From Candidatus Eisenbacteria bacterium (GTDB lineage: Bacteria; Eisenbacteria; RBG-16-71-46), in contig JADLBL010000009.1 in assembly GCA_020847735.1 (NCBI GenBank), positions 1 through 61,662 on the forward strand: a stretch of 61,662 bases of DNA, in the 5' to 3' direction. Below are positions 40,284-49,135 of this stretch, piece after piece; the first letter of the stretch is position 1, and each line of letters begins with the position of its first letter. The position numbers were made by a program, and so were the translations under genes. Below the pieces are notes generated by a model that had not been told where the DNA came from, did no database searches, and was given only the letters and a program-made list of their open reading frames with translations.

Positions 40284-42436
40284 CGTGGTTCCTCCTGGCT
40301 GGCGAGCCAGCGCACGCGGACCGCGAAGCCGGAGCCGGCTTCGCCCTTTCCGCGTCGCGGGCCCGAGGTCACGCTCGCTTCGTTCCCGGCGAAACGGCGC
40401 ACGCGTTGTTCGAGGTTCTCGAGGCCGGTTCCGAGGCTGGGGCCGCCGTTGCCGTGCGGTTCGCCGTCGTCGGCGAACTCGAGTTCGATCCACCCGTCCC
40501 TGCGGGCGGCGCTCAGCGTCAGGTGCAGCGGCGCGCCGGTCGGGGTGATGCCGTGCTTGAGGCTGTTCTCGACGAGCGGTTGCAGCAGCAGCGGCGGAAC
40601 CGCCGTCGAGAGCATCGCCGGATCGCCGGTGTAGCGGAACTCGAGCGGGTTCTCGTAGCGCTCGCGCGCGACGCCGAGGTAGTCCTCGACGAACGCGATC
40701 TCGTCCGAGAGCAGCGCCGCCGGCCGCTTTCCGGCCTCGACGGTGTAGCGCAGCATGTCGGCGAGCCGTTCGCTGAAGCGCTGCGCGGCCGCCGGATCGG
40801 TCTCGATGAGATAGGCCAGGGCGTTGAGCGCGTTGAACAGGAAGTGCGGCTGCACCTGCGCCTGCAGCGCGCGCAGCTCGGCGCGCGTCGCCGCTTCCTT
40901 CAGCTCGACCGCGCTGCGCTCGGCCGTCGCGCGCGCCTCGGCGAGGCGCAGGTTGTCGAGCCGGATTCCGGCCTGGCGCAGCAGCGTCGCCAGCTCGCTG
41001 CGCGCGTAATCGGGCGCGGCCTCGGGGTCCGCCAGCCGCGGCGTGCCCTCGGCCGGCCAGACGATCTCCACCTTGCGGCGCAGGCCGCGCGCGAGGCCGA
41101 TCTCGACCGCCTCGCGCACCTCGTCGCGGTCGAGCGCCGACAGCAGGTCGCGGCCGGCGTCGTCGAAGGCGCGGTGCAGCCCGCGCGGGTCGCGGCCGTA
41201 GAGCCGGTCAATGGCGCGCTGCAGCCGCGTCCGCAGCGGCGCGAACGCGAACGCCAGCACGAGCGCGGCGACCACGCTGAAGACCAGCGTCTGCTCGCCC
41301 GTCACGTTCGAGAACAGCCGCTGGCCGAGAAACACCACGCCCAGGTAGATGGCCGCGAGCACGCCCGAGAGCAGCGCGTACGGCAGGCCGTCGGCGACCA
41401 GCCGGCGCGGATCGAAGATCGGGTCGTCGGCGATCAGGTACGCGAACACGAACGGCGCCGACAGCCAGGCGATCAGCTCGGTCGTGTACAGGCCGCGCTG
41501 CATCGGCAGCGGCAGGAGCGCGAACACGCGCGGGTCGGTCGCGACGACGTTGAGCGCCGCGCTCGAGAGCACCGCGAAGCCCGCGACCATCGCCAGCACC
41601 CGCTGGTGCGCGGCCGGGTGCCAGAGCGGTCCCGAGCGCGCGTAGCGCTCGACCATGGACAGGACGCCGAAGGCGAGCGCGATGGCCTGGTACCAGTTGT
41701 AGACGGCCTCCGACGGGCTCGCGCCCCTGGGCGCGAACGCCAGCCACAGCACCAGCGGGGCGACGTAGGCGGCGACCGTGATCCAGAACCACGCGCTGCG
41801 CACACGGCGCCCCGGCCGCCAGCGGGGGCGCGGGAACACGCTCATGAAGTGGACGAACGCCGCCGGGTAGAGCCACGCGATCCACTCGTAGGCGCGCAGA
41901 TAGGCGCGGAAGGGCGGCGTCAGCTCGACCTGCGGGTACTGGTAGAGCGACCACATGACACCAAGCCCCTGCAGGATCGAGAACCACAGGAACACCCAGG
42001 CGGTCGCGAGATCCGGCCGCCGCCAGACGAGCAGGAACGCCACCAGCGGCGCCGCGATCACGGCGAAGATCGGGTACCAGTAGACGCGCAGCCGTTCCCA
42101 GGTGTTCATCTGCACGGGCGGCACGATCATCGGCACGAGCGCGCCGCCGCGCGCGACGACCAGCCGGAACGGCCCCGGCGGCATGCCGCGCGCGCGCAGC
42201 GTGTCGCGCGCCGCGGGCTCGCGCAGGTCGAGCGAGTCCACCCGCACCAGCACGTCGCCCTCGCGCAGCAGGCCCCGGGCGGGAGGCCCGATGACGCGCT
42301 CGACGACACCCTTCGAGACGTAGGCGCCGAGCCGCTGGTACGGCGTGTGGGTGAGGAAGCGGGGCAGCGCCAGCGCGACGGCGACGCACAGGGCCGCCAC
42401 CGCCAGCACGCGCCGCGTCGGGGCGTCGGAAGTCAC
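40280..42436 (-). CDS. LytS/YehU-type sensor histidine kinase with N-terminal PDZ-like domain
   Basis: 718 residues from the GTG at 42436 (AAGGTG 6 nt upstream). One N-terminal helix leads to a periplasmic PDZ-like segment (VVERVIGPPARGLLREGDVLVRVDSLDL), followed by about 9 membrane helices (residues 120-390). A cytoplasmic coiled linker precedes the His_kinase domain with His531 in QVQPHFLFNALNALAYL, and HATPase motifs LLLQPLVENSLKHG and GTGLENLEQRV. PDZ domains bind exposed peptide ends, so an envelope-stress or peptide signal is plausible but inferred. Its partner is the coupled LytTR regulator downstream. Confidence 0.88.
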   Translation of the reverse strand: MTSDAPTRRVLAVAALCVAVALALPRFLTHTPYQRLGAYVSKGVVERVIGPPARGLLREGDVLVRVDSLDLREPAARDTLRARGMPPGPFRLVVARGGALVPMIVPPVQMNTWERLRVYWYPIFAVIAAPLVAFLLVWRRPDLATAWVFLWFSILQGLGVMWSLYQYPQVELTPPFRAYLRAYEWIAWLYPAAFVHFMSVFPRPRWRPGRRVRSAWFWITVAAYVAPLVLWLAFAPRGASPSEAVYNWYQAIALAFGVLSMVERYARSGPLWHPAAHQRVLAMVAGFAVLSSAALNVVATDPRVFALLPLPMQRGLYTTELIAWLSAPFVFAYLIADDPIFDPRRLVADGLPYALLSGVLAAIYLGVVFLGQRLFSNVTGEQTLVFSVVAALVLAFAFAPLRTRLQRAIDRLYGRDPRGLHRAFDDAGRDLLSALDRDEVREAVEIGLARGLRRKVEIVWPAEGTPRLADPEAAPDYARSELATLLRQAGIRLDNLRLAEARATAERSAVELKEAATRAELRALQAQVQPHFLFNALNALAYLIETDPAAAQRFSERLADMLRYTVEAGKRPAALLSDEIAFVEDYLGVARERYENPLEFRYTGDPAMLSTAVPPLLLQPLVENSLKHGITPTGAPLHLTLSAARRDGWIELEFADDGEPHGNGGPSLGTGLENLEQRVRRFAGNEASVTSGPRRGKGEAGSGFAVRVRWLASQEEPR

Positions 42437-42672
42437 GCGGGGCACCTTCGCACAGGTGGTCGTGCGCCGACAGAACGTTCCGGAGGGCCGCGCACCCTGC
42501 CCGCCGAACGGTGAGGATGCCCCAGCGGCGCGCACGCGCGACCGGCGGCGCCGACGAGCGCGGGAGCGCGCCTGCCGAGCGTCATGTTCAAGAAGCGCAA
42601 AGGTGCGGGGCGTCCGTGGAATGCGGTCCCGCGCGCGGGGCTATTTCGGTTCGCCGCGACCGGGGGAGTGGC

Positions 42673-42678
42673 TATACT
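42673..42678 (+). promoter_or_regulatory. Candidate -10 (TATACT)
   Basis: TATACT at 42673-42678, with a weak TTCGCC 17 nt upstream. It lies 113 nt before the TTG start at 42791. Confidence 0.45.
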
Positions 42679-42790
42679 GCGCGCCGCTTGCGACCACCCG
42701 CCGGAGACACTCCCGCCGGTCGCGGCATGCCCGTTTCCCGGCGCATCGGCCGTTCCCCCGGCGCGCCGACCACCACTCCGGAGGTTTCCT

Positions 42791-44242
42791 TTGACGTTCG
42801 CACGACGCGCGGCCGCCCTGGCGATTCCGCTCACGTTCGCCGCCTGCATGGCGGCCGCCGCCACGAGCAAGCCGGCCGCCCCGAAGCCCGCATCCGCGCC
42901 GCCCGCCGCCGCCACCGCCGCGAAGCAGAGCCCGGCGGCCGCGCCGACCTCGGCCGCGGACTCCGACAAGGACGACGCCCTCGACGCCATCGCCGCGATG
43001 GTCAACGACGAGGCGGTGCTCGCGAGCGACGTCGAGGAGCAGCTCTACCTTTACCTGCAGCGCGCGAACGCCCGCCCCGACCCGGCGCAACTGGACACGC
43101 TGCGGCGCCAGATCCTCGACCAGTTGATCGACGAGAAGCTGCTGCTCGCCGAGGCGAAGCGCCAGGGCATGACCGCGAGCGACGCGGAGATCGAAAAGCA
43201 GATTGACCAGGCGATCGCGGACGCCAAGGAGAGGCTCGGCGGCGAGGCCGCCTACCGCGAGCAGCTCAAGCGCGAGAACACGACCGAGGCCCAGCTGCGC
43301 GAGAAGTACCGCGGCGAGCTGCGCCGTCAGCTCATGGTCCGGCGCCTGGTCGAGAAGCAGTTCCCGCGCCGTCCCGTGCCGCAGACCGAGGCCGAAGCCT
43401 ACTTCGCCGCGCACAAGGACAAGTTCCCGAAGGTTCCCGCCGAGATGCGGCTGTCCGTGATCCAGATCACGCCCGAGCCCGACTCGGCGGCCGTCGCCGC
43501 CGGCCGCGCGAAGGCGCTCGCCGCGCGCAGGCGCATCGTCGCGGGCGAGAAGTTCGCCAAGGTCGCGGCCGAGGTCTCGGACGATCCGGGATCGAAGGAC
43601 GCCGGCGGAGACGTGGGCTTCTTCACGCACGGCCGCATGGAAAAGGCGTTCGAGGACGTGGCCTTCAGCGCGCCCCTGCACCAGCTCAGCCAGCCCGTCC
43701 GCTCGCCCTACGGCTGGCACCTGATCGAGGTGCTCGAGCGCGATACGGTCAAGACCGAAAGCGGCCGCGACTCGATCGGCGCGGACGGCAAGCCCGAGCT
43801 CGAGGCGCACGCCCGGCACATCGTCATCCGCGTCACGCCGACACCCGAGGACGTCGCGAAGGCGAAGGCGCTCGCCGACCGCGTGCGCGACGAGGCCGCC
43901 AGGGGCACCAACTTCGCGACCCTGGTGCGGCGCTACAGTTCGTACGACGGACCGGCGAGCCCCGAGGGCGACGTCGGCTTCGTGTCGCTGGGATCGCTGC
44001 AGCCGCAGATCCGCGAAGGCCTCGATTCGCTCGAGGTCGGGCAGGTCAGCGAGGTGCTGCCGAACCAGTCCGGCTTCAACATCTTCAAGGTCTCCGATCG
44101 CCGCCCCGAGCGCGAGTACACGCTCGAGGAAGTGAAGAGCGACCTGCCCGACGCGGTCGCGCAGGTGCAGTTCCGCGAGAAGTACGAAGCCTGGCTCAAG
44201 CAGCTTCGGGCCAGGGCGCAAATCGAATACCGTTCGTTCTGA
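42791..44242 (+). CDS. SurA-like periplasmic chaperone / peptidyl-prolyl isomerase with two parvulin domains
   Basis: 483 residues. Start is a TTG at 42791 with GGAGG 6 nt upstream; a TTG rather than the ATG far upstream fits because the signal peptide (TFARRAAALAIPLTFAACMA) begins there. An Ala/Pro-rich linker is followed by a SurA_N-type chaperone domain (VNDEAVLASDVEEQLYLY, ILDQLIDEKLLLAEAKRQG). Two PpiC domains follow: KVAAEVSDDPGSKDAGGDVGFF with VRSPYGWHLIEVLE, and LVRRYSSYDGPASPEGDVGFVSLG with VLPNQSGFNIFKV. SurA delivers outer-membrane proteins to the BAM complex. It precedes ftsE by 112 bp. Confidence 0.92.
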   Translation: MTFARRAAALAIPLTFAACMAAAATSKPAAPKPASAPPAAATAAKQSPAAAPTSAADSDKDDALDAIAAMVNDEAVLASDVEEQLYLYLQRANARPDPAQLDTLRRQILDQLIDEKLLLAEAKRQGMTASDAEIEKQIDQAIADAKERLGGEAAYREQLKRENTTEAQLREKYRGELRRQLMVRRLVEKQFPRRPVPQTEAEAYFAAHKDKFPKVPAEMRLSVIQITPEPDSAAVAAGRAKALAARRRIVAGEKFAKVAAEVSDDPGSKDAGGDVGFFTHGRMEKAFEDVAFSAPLHQLSQPVRSPYGWHLIEVLERDTVKTESGRDSIGADGKPELEAHARHIVIRVTPTPEDVAKAKALADRVRDEAARGTNFATLVRRYSSYDGPASPEGDVGFVSLGSLQPQIREGLDSLEVGQVSEVLPNQSGFNIFKVSDRRPEREYTLEEVKSDLPDAVAQVQFREKYEAWLKQLRARAQIEYRSF

Positions 44243-44354
44243 CGTTCCGGCCGTTCGTGGTCGCCCGGTCCGCCTCGCGGCGCGTCCGGGTGAAGGCGGA
44301 ACGGAGTCCATCACCGCGGGCCCACGGAAGGGCATCGCCCGGCAGGGAGGCTCG

Positions 44355-45038
44355 ATGATCGCGTTCGAGCACGTGACCAAGCGCTATGGAGAGCGCCTCG
44401 CGCTCGAGGACGTGTCCTGGCGCATGGACGAGGGCGAGCTGGTGTGCGTTCTCGGCCACAGCGCGGCCGGCAAGACGACGCTGCTGCGCCTCATCACCCA
44501 CGAGACGCAGCCGACCTCCGGCGAGGTGACCGTCGGCACGTTCCGCGGCCGCCTCTCGCGCGGCCACCGCGCGCTGCTGCGCCGCAAGCTCGGCGTCGTC
44601 TACGAGGACTTCCGGCTGCTCGCCGACCGCAGCGTGTTCGAGAACGTCGCGCTCGCGGTGCGCATTGACGGTCACTTCCGCGACAGCGAGGTCCTCCCGC
44701 GCACGCTGCGGGCGCTGCAGGAGGTGGGCCTGCACGACAAGCAGACGGCGCTGCCGCCCGAGCTGTCGTTCGGCGAGCGCCAGCGCTGCGCCATCGCGCG
44801 CGCGATCGTCAACCGGCCGGCGCTGATCCTCGCCGACGAGCCGACCGGCGCGCTCGAGCCGCGCAGCACGAACGAGGTGCTCGAGCTGCTCAAGCGCGTC
44901 CACGGCGAGGGCGCGGCGCTCATCATCGGCACGACGCGGCCCGAGGTCGCCGAGGCCGTCGGCGGGCGGCGGCTCACGCTCGTCGAGGGGCGGCTGTACG
45001 AGGGCGCGGCCCCCGCCAGCGCGCCGCAGGGAGCCTGA
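44355..45038 (+). CDS. ftsE: FtsE-like ABC ATPase with altered catalytic motifs
   Basis: 227 residues. FtsE partners FtsX in the divisome to control cell-wall hydrolases through EnvC-type proteins. Walker A is intact (GHSAAGKTT, 34-42) and Walker B keeps ADEPTG (Glu162). Four positions differ from usual FtsE: the Q-loop reads VYEDFRLL (Glu84 for Gln), the signature reads LSFGE (137-141; Phe for Gly), the D-loop region reads GALEP for GNLDP, and the switch His is Thr194 (IIGTTRPE for MATHD). These changes should weaken or abolish hydrolysis. Identity as FtsE rests on VVYEDFRLLADRSVFENV and on the adjacent ftsX and envC genes. The stop lies 2 bp before ftsX. Confidence 0.85.
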   Translation: MIAFEHVTKRYGERLALEDVSWRMDEGELVCVLGHSAAGKTTLLRLITHETQPTSGEVTVGTFRGRLSRGHRALLRRKLGVVYEDFRLLADRSVFENVALAVRIDGHFRDSEVLPRTLRALQEVGLHDKQTALPPELSFGERQRCAIARAIVNRPALILADEPTGALEPRSTNEVLELLKRVHGEGAALIIGTTRPEVAEAVGGRRLTLVEGRLYEGAAPASAPQGA

Positions 45039-45040
45039 CC

Positions 45041-45898
45041 GTGCACGCGTTCTACTTCCGTGAAGCCTGGCGCTCCTTCAAGGCCCACCGCGGCCTCGCG
45101 CTGACGACCGTCTTCTCGCTCACCGCCGCGCTCACGCTGAGCGCGCTGTTCCTGCTCGTCAGCTGGAACGCCAGCCAGGCGCTGCGCGCGATCGGCGACC
45201 GGCGCGAAATGGTCGTGTACCTCAAGGACGAGACCACCGACGCCGACGTCCAGGCCCTGCAGGAAAAGATCGGTGAGCTGTTCGGCGCCGCGACCTACGT
45301 GAGCCGCCAGCAGGCCTGGGACGAGTTCTCGCAGCAGGTCGGCGACGCCGATCTGCTGCGCGCGGTGGACACCAACCCGCTTCCCGCCTCGCTGCGCGTC
45401 AAGCTCAAGCCCGAACTGCAGAACTTCGTCTCGATGGACGCGAGCGCGAAGCAGATCGGAGCGATGCCCGGCGTCGAGGCCGTCCGCTTCGGCGGCGAGT
45501 GGGTGCGGCGCCTCGACGCGGTGGACGCGGGCGCGCGCAACGCCGCTCTCGCCGTCGGCCTGCTGGTGGCGCTGGCGATCGTCTTCGTCCTGCACAACAC
45601 CCTGCGCCTCACGGTGCTCGCGCGCCGCCAGCAGGTCGAGATCATGTCCCGGCTCGGCGCCAGCGACCGCTTCGTCGCCACACCCTTCCTGCTCGAGGCG
45701 CTGCTGCAGACGCTGCTCGCTTCGCTGGTCGCGCTCGGGTTGATCTTCGCGCTCCAGCAGGTGCTCGCACCGCGGATCGAGGGGCTGGTGTTCCTGCCGC
45801 CGCTCTGGTCCGGGGCGTTCCTCGGCGGCTCGCTGCTGCTGACCTGGGCCGTCTCGGCCATCGCGCTCGCGCGCGTGCTGCGGTCGTCGGGCGCATGA
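45041..45898 (+). CDS. ftsX: FtsX-like cell-division permease
   Basis: 285 residues. Topology matches FtsX: one N-terminal helix (LALTTVFSLTAALTLSALFLL), an extracytoplasmic loop of about 120 residues with VVYLKDETTDADVQAL, YVSRQQAWDEF and NPLPASLRVKLK, then three C-terminal helices with RRQQVEIMSRLGASDRFVATPFLLEALLQ. FtsX transmits ATP-driven change to periplasmic murein-hydrolase activators. Start is a GTG at 45041. The ATG of envC overlaps its stop (ATGA), showing tight coupling of the three genes. Confidence 0.9.
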   Translation: MHAFYFREAWRSFKAHRGLALTTVFSLTAALTLSALFLLVSWNASQALRAIGDRREMVVYLKDETTDADVQALQEKIGELFGAATYVSRQQAWDEFSQQVGDADLLRAVDTNPLPASLRVKLKPELQNFVSMDASAKQIGAMPGVEAVRFGGEWVRRLDAVDAGARNAALAVGLLVALAIVFVLHNTLRLTVLARRQQVEIMSRLGASDRFVATPFLLEALLQTLLASLVALGLIFALQQVLAPRIEGLVFLPPLWSGAFLGGSLLLTWAVSAIALARVLRSSGA

Positions 45899-47094
45899 AG
45901 GTGCGCGCGGCCCCGGCCCTGCTGCTCGCGGCGCTCGCGCTGGGCGCGCTGGCGCCGGCCGCTCGCGTCGGCGCCCAGGACAGCCTCGAGACCGCGAAGA
46001 AGCAGGAGTTGGACGAGATCCGCCGCCAGGCGGCCGAGAAGCGCAAGGCCGCGGCCGCGCTCAAGCCCCGCGAGACGCGGGCGATCGGCGACCTGCGCCG
46101 CACCGAGCGCGAGCTGTCGCTGTCGCGCAACCGCCTGCGCAAACTGCAGCGCCGCCACCAGGCGCTCGGCTCGCAGCTCGAAGTGACGCGCGCCAATCTC
46201 GAGCGCAGCATCGCGACGCTCGAGGTGCAGCGCGCCCGCCTGCGCGCGCGGCTGCGCGGCATGTACATGACCGGGCCGGCGCGCGAGCTGGAATACCTGC
46301 TCTCGACCGGCTCGTTCGCCCAGCTGCTGACGCGCTGGGACTTCCTCAACATGGTCGCCGAGCAGGACCGCATCCTGCTCGAGGACGTGCGCGACCAGAA
46401 GGAGCAGGTCGAGGCGAACCAGCACCGGCTCGAGAGCAACCTGAGCGAGGTGCAGGTCAACCAGAAGCGCACGAGCCAGGAGTCGAGCAAGCTCGCCTCG
46501 CTGCGCACCGAGAAGGCGGGCACCGTGAAGAGCATCCAGTCGGAGCGGCAGTCGTACGAGGCCGCCGCCGCCGAACTGGAACGCACCGCGAAGCGCATCC
46601 AGTCGCTGCTCGCGACCCTCGAGCGCCGCCGGCGCGAGGAGGCCGAGAAGGCGCGCTCCGAGGGCCGCAACCCGCAGCCGTACAGCGGCGATTTCGCGAA
46701 GGGCATCGGCCAGCTCGAGTGGCCCGTGCGCGGCAGCATCGTCGGGCAGTTCGGGATCGAGACGCACCCGCGGTTCGGAACCCAGATCCGCAACGACGGA
46801 ATCGACATCGCCGCGCCCATCGGCACCGCGGTCCAGGCGGTGGCGAAGGGCCGCGTGGACTTCGCGAACGACGACTACGAGGGCATGGGCGGCATGATCG
46901 TGCTGAACCACGGCGACGGGTACTACACCGTCTACGGGCACCTCGACGCCGTGCTGGTCTCGAGCGGCCAGGAGGTGCTCCCGGGCACGACCATCGGCCG
47001 CGTCGGCGACGCCGGCTCGCTCAAGGGCCCGATCCTGCATTTCGAGGTCCGCAAGGGCTCCGCGCCGCAGAATCCGCAGACCTGGCTGAGGTAG
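45895..47094 (+). CDS. envC: EnvC-like murein hydrolase activator with degenerate LytM (M23) domain
   Basis: 399 residues. A signal peptide (APALLLAALALGALAPAARVGA) leads to a long coiled coil (about 30-270, rich in Glu, Lys, Arg) and a C-terminal LytM domain. The domain keeps the fold motifs GQFGIETHPRFGTQIRNDGIDIAAP, GMIVLNHGDGYYTVYGHLD and GPILHFEV. The HxxxD motif is N300-D-G-I-D304 (His lost) and the final HxH is I380-L-H382 (first His lost), while H349 remains. One zinc ligand and one catalytic His are therefore missing, so it should not cleave peptidoglycan itself but activate an amidase, as E. coli EnvC does. ATG at 45895 overlaps ftsX by 4 bp. Confidence 0.9.
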   Translation: MKVRAAPALLLAALALGALAPAARVGAQDSLETAKKQELDEIRRQAAEKRKAAAALKPRETRAIGDLRRTERELSLSRNRLRKLQRRHQALGSQLEVTRANLERSIATLEVQRARLRARLRGMYMTGPARELEYLLSTGSFAQLLTRWDFLNMVAEQDRILLEDVRDQKEQVEANQHRLESNLSEVQVNQKRTSQESSKLASLRTEKAGTVKSIQSERQSYEAAAAELERTAKRIQSLLATLERRRREEAEKARSEGRNPQPYSGDFAKGIGQLEWPVRGSIVGQFGIETHPRFGTQIRNDGIDIAAPIGTAVQAVAKGRVDFANDDYEGMGGMIVLNHGDGYYTVYGHLDAVLVSSGQEVLPGTTIGRVGDAGSLKGPILHFEVRKGSAPQNPQTWLR

Positions 47095-47128
47095 GAGCGC
47101 CGCGCGTGCCGCGCGGCCGGGAGTGGGC

Positions 47129-47134
47129 TACGTT
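47129..47134 (+). promoter_or_regulatory. Candidate -10 (TACGTT)
   Basis: GGCTACGTT at 47126-47134, 40 nt before the DUF302 start at 47174. Confidence 0.3.
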
Positions 47135-47173
47135 CCCCGCGGGGCCGCCACCAGGACGAGAGGAGCTTCTCCC

Positions 47174-47572
47174 ATGCAGACCATCGGCACCTACGCCTTC
47201 CAGGTCACCACGAAGCGCGGCTTCGACGACGCCATCGCGCGCGTCACCGAGCTGCTCGCCGAGCAGGGCTTCGGCGTGCTCACCGAGATTGACGTCAAGG
47301 CCACGCTCAAGAAGAAGCTCGACCTCGAGGTGCGGCCGTACAGGATTCTCGGCGCCTGCAACCCGCCGTTCGCGCACCAGGTGCTCGCCGCCGAACCGCA
47401 CGTCGGCGTGCTGCTGCCGTGCAACGTCGTCGTCTGGGACGAGGGCGACCACCGGGTCGTCGCGGCGATGGAGCCCCGGGTGATGTCGCAGGTCGTGGCG
47501 AATCCCGTGGTGCAGCAGGTCGCCGGCGAGGTCAGCGAGCGGCTGCACGCGGTGCTCGAAAAGCTCGACTGA
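47174..47572 (+). CDS. DUF302 domain protein
   Basis: 132 residues, soluble and single-domain. Characteristic DUF302 pattern: FDDAIARVTELLAEQGFGVLTEIDVKATL, then YRILGACNPPFAHQVLAAEPHVGVLLPCNVVVWDEG. The family has a compact beta-alpha fold; a redox or heavy-metal role has been suggested because of the two conserved Cys (GACNPP and LPCNV), but the biochemical function is unknown. ATG at 47174 with GAGAGGAG upstream. It stands alone between envC and holB. Confidence 0.9.
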   Translation: MQTIGTYAFQVTTKRGFDDAIARVTELLAEQGFGVLTEIDVKATLKKKLDLEVRPYRILGACNPPFAHQVLAAEPHVGVLLPCNVVVWDEGDHRVVAAMEPRVMSQVVANPVVQQVAGEVSERLHAVLEKLD

Positions 47573-47602
47573 CGCGGCCCTCCGCCCCGCGCGCCCCGGG
47601 TC

Positions 47603-47611
47603 TGCTAACCT
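47603..47611 (+). promoter_or_regulatory. Candidate extended -10 (TGC-TAACCT)
   Basis: TGCTAACCT, 55 nt before the holB start at 47667. Confidence 0.4.
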
Positions 47612-47666
47612 CACCGCGCCGCGCAACCGCAACCAGTCCCGCCACCTCCTTCGCGCCCGGAACGCC

Positions 47667-48896
47667 ATGGCCACCGTCACGCTCTCGCAGCTTCTCGGAC
47701 AGCCCGAGGTCACGGCGTTCCTGCGCGGCATCGTGGCGCGGCAGCGCTACGCCAACGCCTACCTCTTTCACGGGCCCGCCGGCGTCGGCAAGGGCACGGC
47801 GGCGATCGCCTTCGCGCGCGCCGCGCTCTGCGAGCGGGTGCCGGGCGCTGCGACGTTCACGCAGCGCGGGCAGGCCGAACCTTCGCTGTTCGGCGATGCG
47901 CCCGCCCCGCCCCCCGGGCCGGCCGGCGACGACGCGTGCGACGAGTGCGCCTCGTGCACGAAGACCGCGCGACTCCTGCACGTGGACCTCAAGCTGCTCT
48001 TTCCCATCTCGGGACCCGGCGGAGAAAGCGACGCCGACGAGACCGTCGGCGAGACGCTGCAGCAGATGCGCGACGACCCGCTCTTCACGTTCCAGTACGA
48101 CAAGGCGGCGTCCATCCGCCTCTCGCAGACGCGCGAACTGCAGCGCGAGCTGGCCTTCCGGCCCTACGAAGCCGCGCGCCGGGTGGTGGTCGTGCGTGAT
48201 TGCGACCGCATGCGCGAAGACCAGTATTCGGCATTGCTCAAGTCCATCGAGGAGCCGGCCGCGACGACGGTCTGGGTGCTGACCACCGCCCGGCCCGCGC
48301 GCGTGCCCGCGACGATTCGCTCGCGCTGCCAGCGGGTGCGCTTCGCCCCGCTCTCCGAGGCGCTCGTGCTGCGCTTCCTGACCGGGCGCGCCGGCGTTCC
48401 CGAGCGCGAGGCGCGCGTGCTCGCGGCGCTCGCGGGCGGTTCGCCCGGGCGAGCGCTCGCGCTGCGAGGCGGCGAGGCGCTCAAGCGGCGCGACGCGGCG
48501 ATCGCGCTGCTCGCGCCCGCGCTGAGCGGGGACGCGCCCGGCATGTGGCAGGCCGTGCAAAGGTTCATGAACTTCGGCCGCACGGGCCGCGAGGAGATGC
48601 GCCGCGCCATCGAATACCACCTGCTGTGGCTGCGCGACGTGCTGCGCGTGCGCTACGGCGCGGGGGGCGACCTGCTCGCGTTCGCCGACCGCGAACAGGA
48701 GCTGCGCGCGCTGGCGGCCCGGCTCGACGCCGTGGAGGTGCGCCGCCGGCTGATGGTGCTGGAGGAGGCCCTGCGCTCGATTGACGGCAACGTCAGCGCC
48801 GACCTGACGTTCTTCTCGACGCTGTCGCGGGTCGCCGGCAGCCGCATGGGCGAAGGCCGCTGGCCCGCGCACGGCACGGCGCGCTGGGACTACTAG
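47667..48896 (+). CDS. holB: DNA polymerase III delta' subunit
   Basis: 409 residues. A clamp-loader AAA+ protein: Walker A GPAGVGKG (36-43), the Cys-rich zinc module CDECASCTKTA, and the sensor region VVRDCDRMREDQYSALLKSIEEPAATTVWVLTT, followed by the SRC motif RSRCQRVRF. The delta' subunit helps load the sliding clamp; here Walker A is kept in full, whereas E. coli delta' has lost it. An insertion of about 25 residues (rich in Pro and Gly) sits before the zinc module. Gene order holB-ricT is conserved in many bacteria and supports the call. Confidence 0.88.
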   Translation: MATVTLSQLLGQPEVTAFLRGIVARQRYANAYLFHGPAGVGKGTAAIAFARAALCERVPGAATFTQRGQAEPSLFGDAPAPPPGPAGDDACDECASCTKTARLLHVDLKLLFPISGPGGESDADETVGETLQQMRDDPLFTFQYDKAASIRLSQTRELQRELAFRPYEAARRVVVVRDCDRMREDQYSALLKSIEEPAATTVWVLTTARPARVPATIRSRCQRVRFAPLSEALVLRFLTGRAGVPEREARVLAALAGGSPGRALALRGGEALKRRDAAIALLAPALSGDAPGMWQAVQRFMNFGRTGREEMRRAIEYHLLWLRDVLRVRYGAGGDLLAFADREQELRALAARLDAVEVRRRLMVLEEALRSIDGNVSADLTFFSTLSRVAGSRMGEGRWPAHGTARWDY

Positions 48897-48983
48897 CCCG
48901 GCCGCCGCGAAGCCGGCGCCGGTGGCCACGACGCCGGGCCGCCGAAGGGCCGAAAACCCTGCCGCGCCCCGAACGGTCTGGGG

Positions 48984-48989
48984 TATCGT
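48984..48989 (+). promoter_or_regulatory. Candidate -10 (TATCGT)
   Basis: TATCGT, 147 nt before the ricT start; a long leader, so modest confidence. Confidence 0.25.
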
Positions 48990-49135
48990 CACCGCCACGA
49001 GCCCCGCACCTGCTGGGCCTGACGATAGGCGCGATCGGCCCACCCCCGGGGCGGCGCGCGGCGATCCCGATGCCTTCCCCGCCGGCCCCGCGCCGGCGTT
49101 TTCGGCGGACGGCCGTTCCGCCCTAGAGGTTTCCC

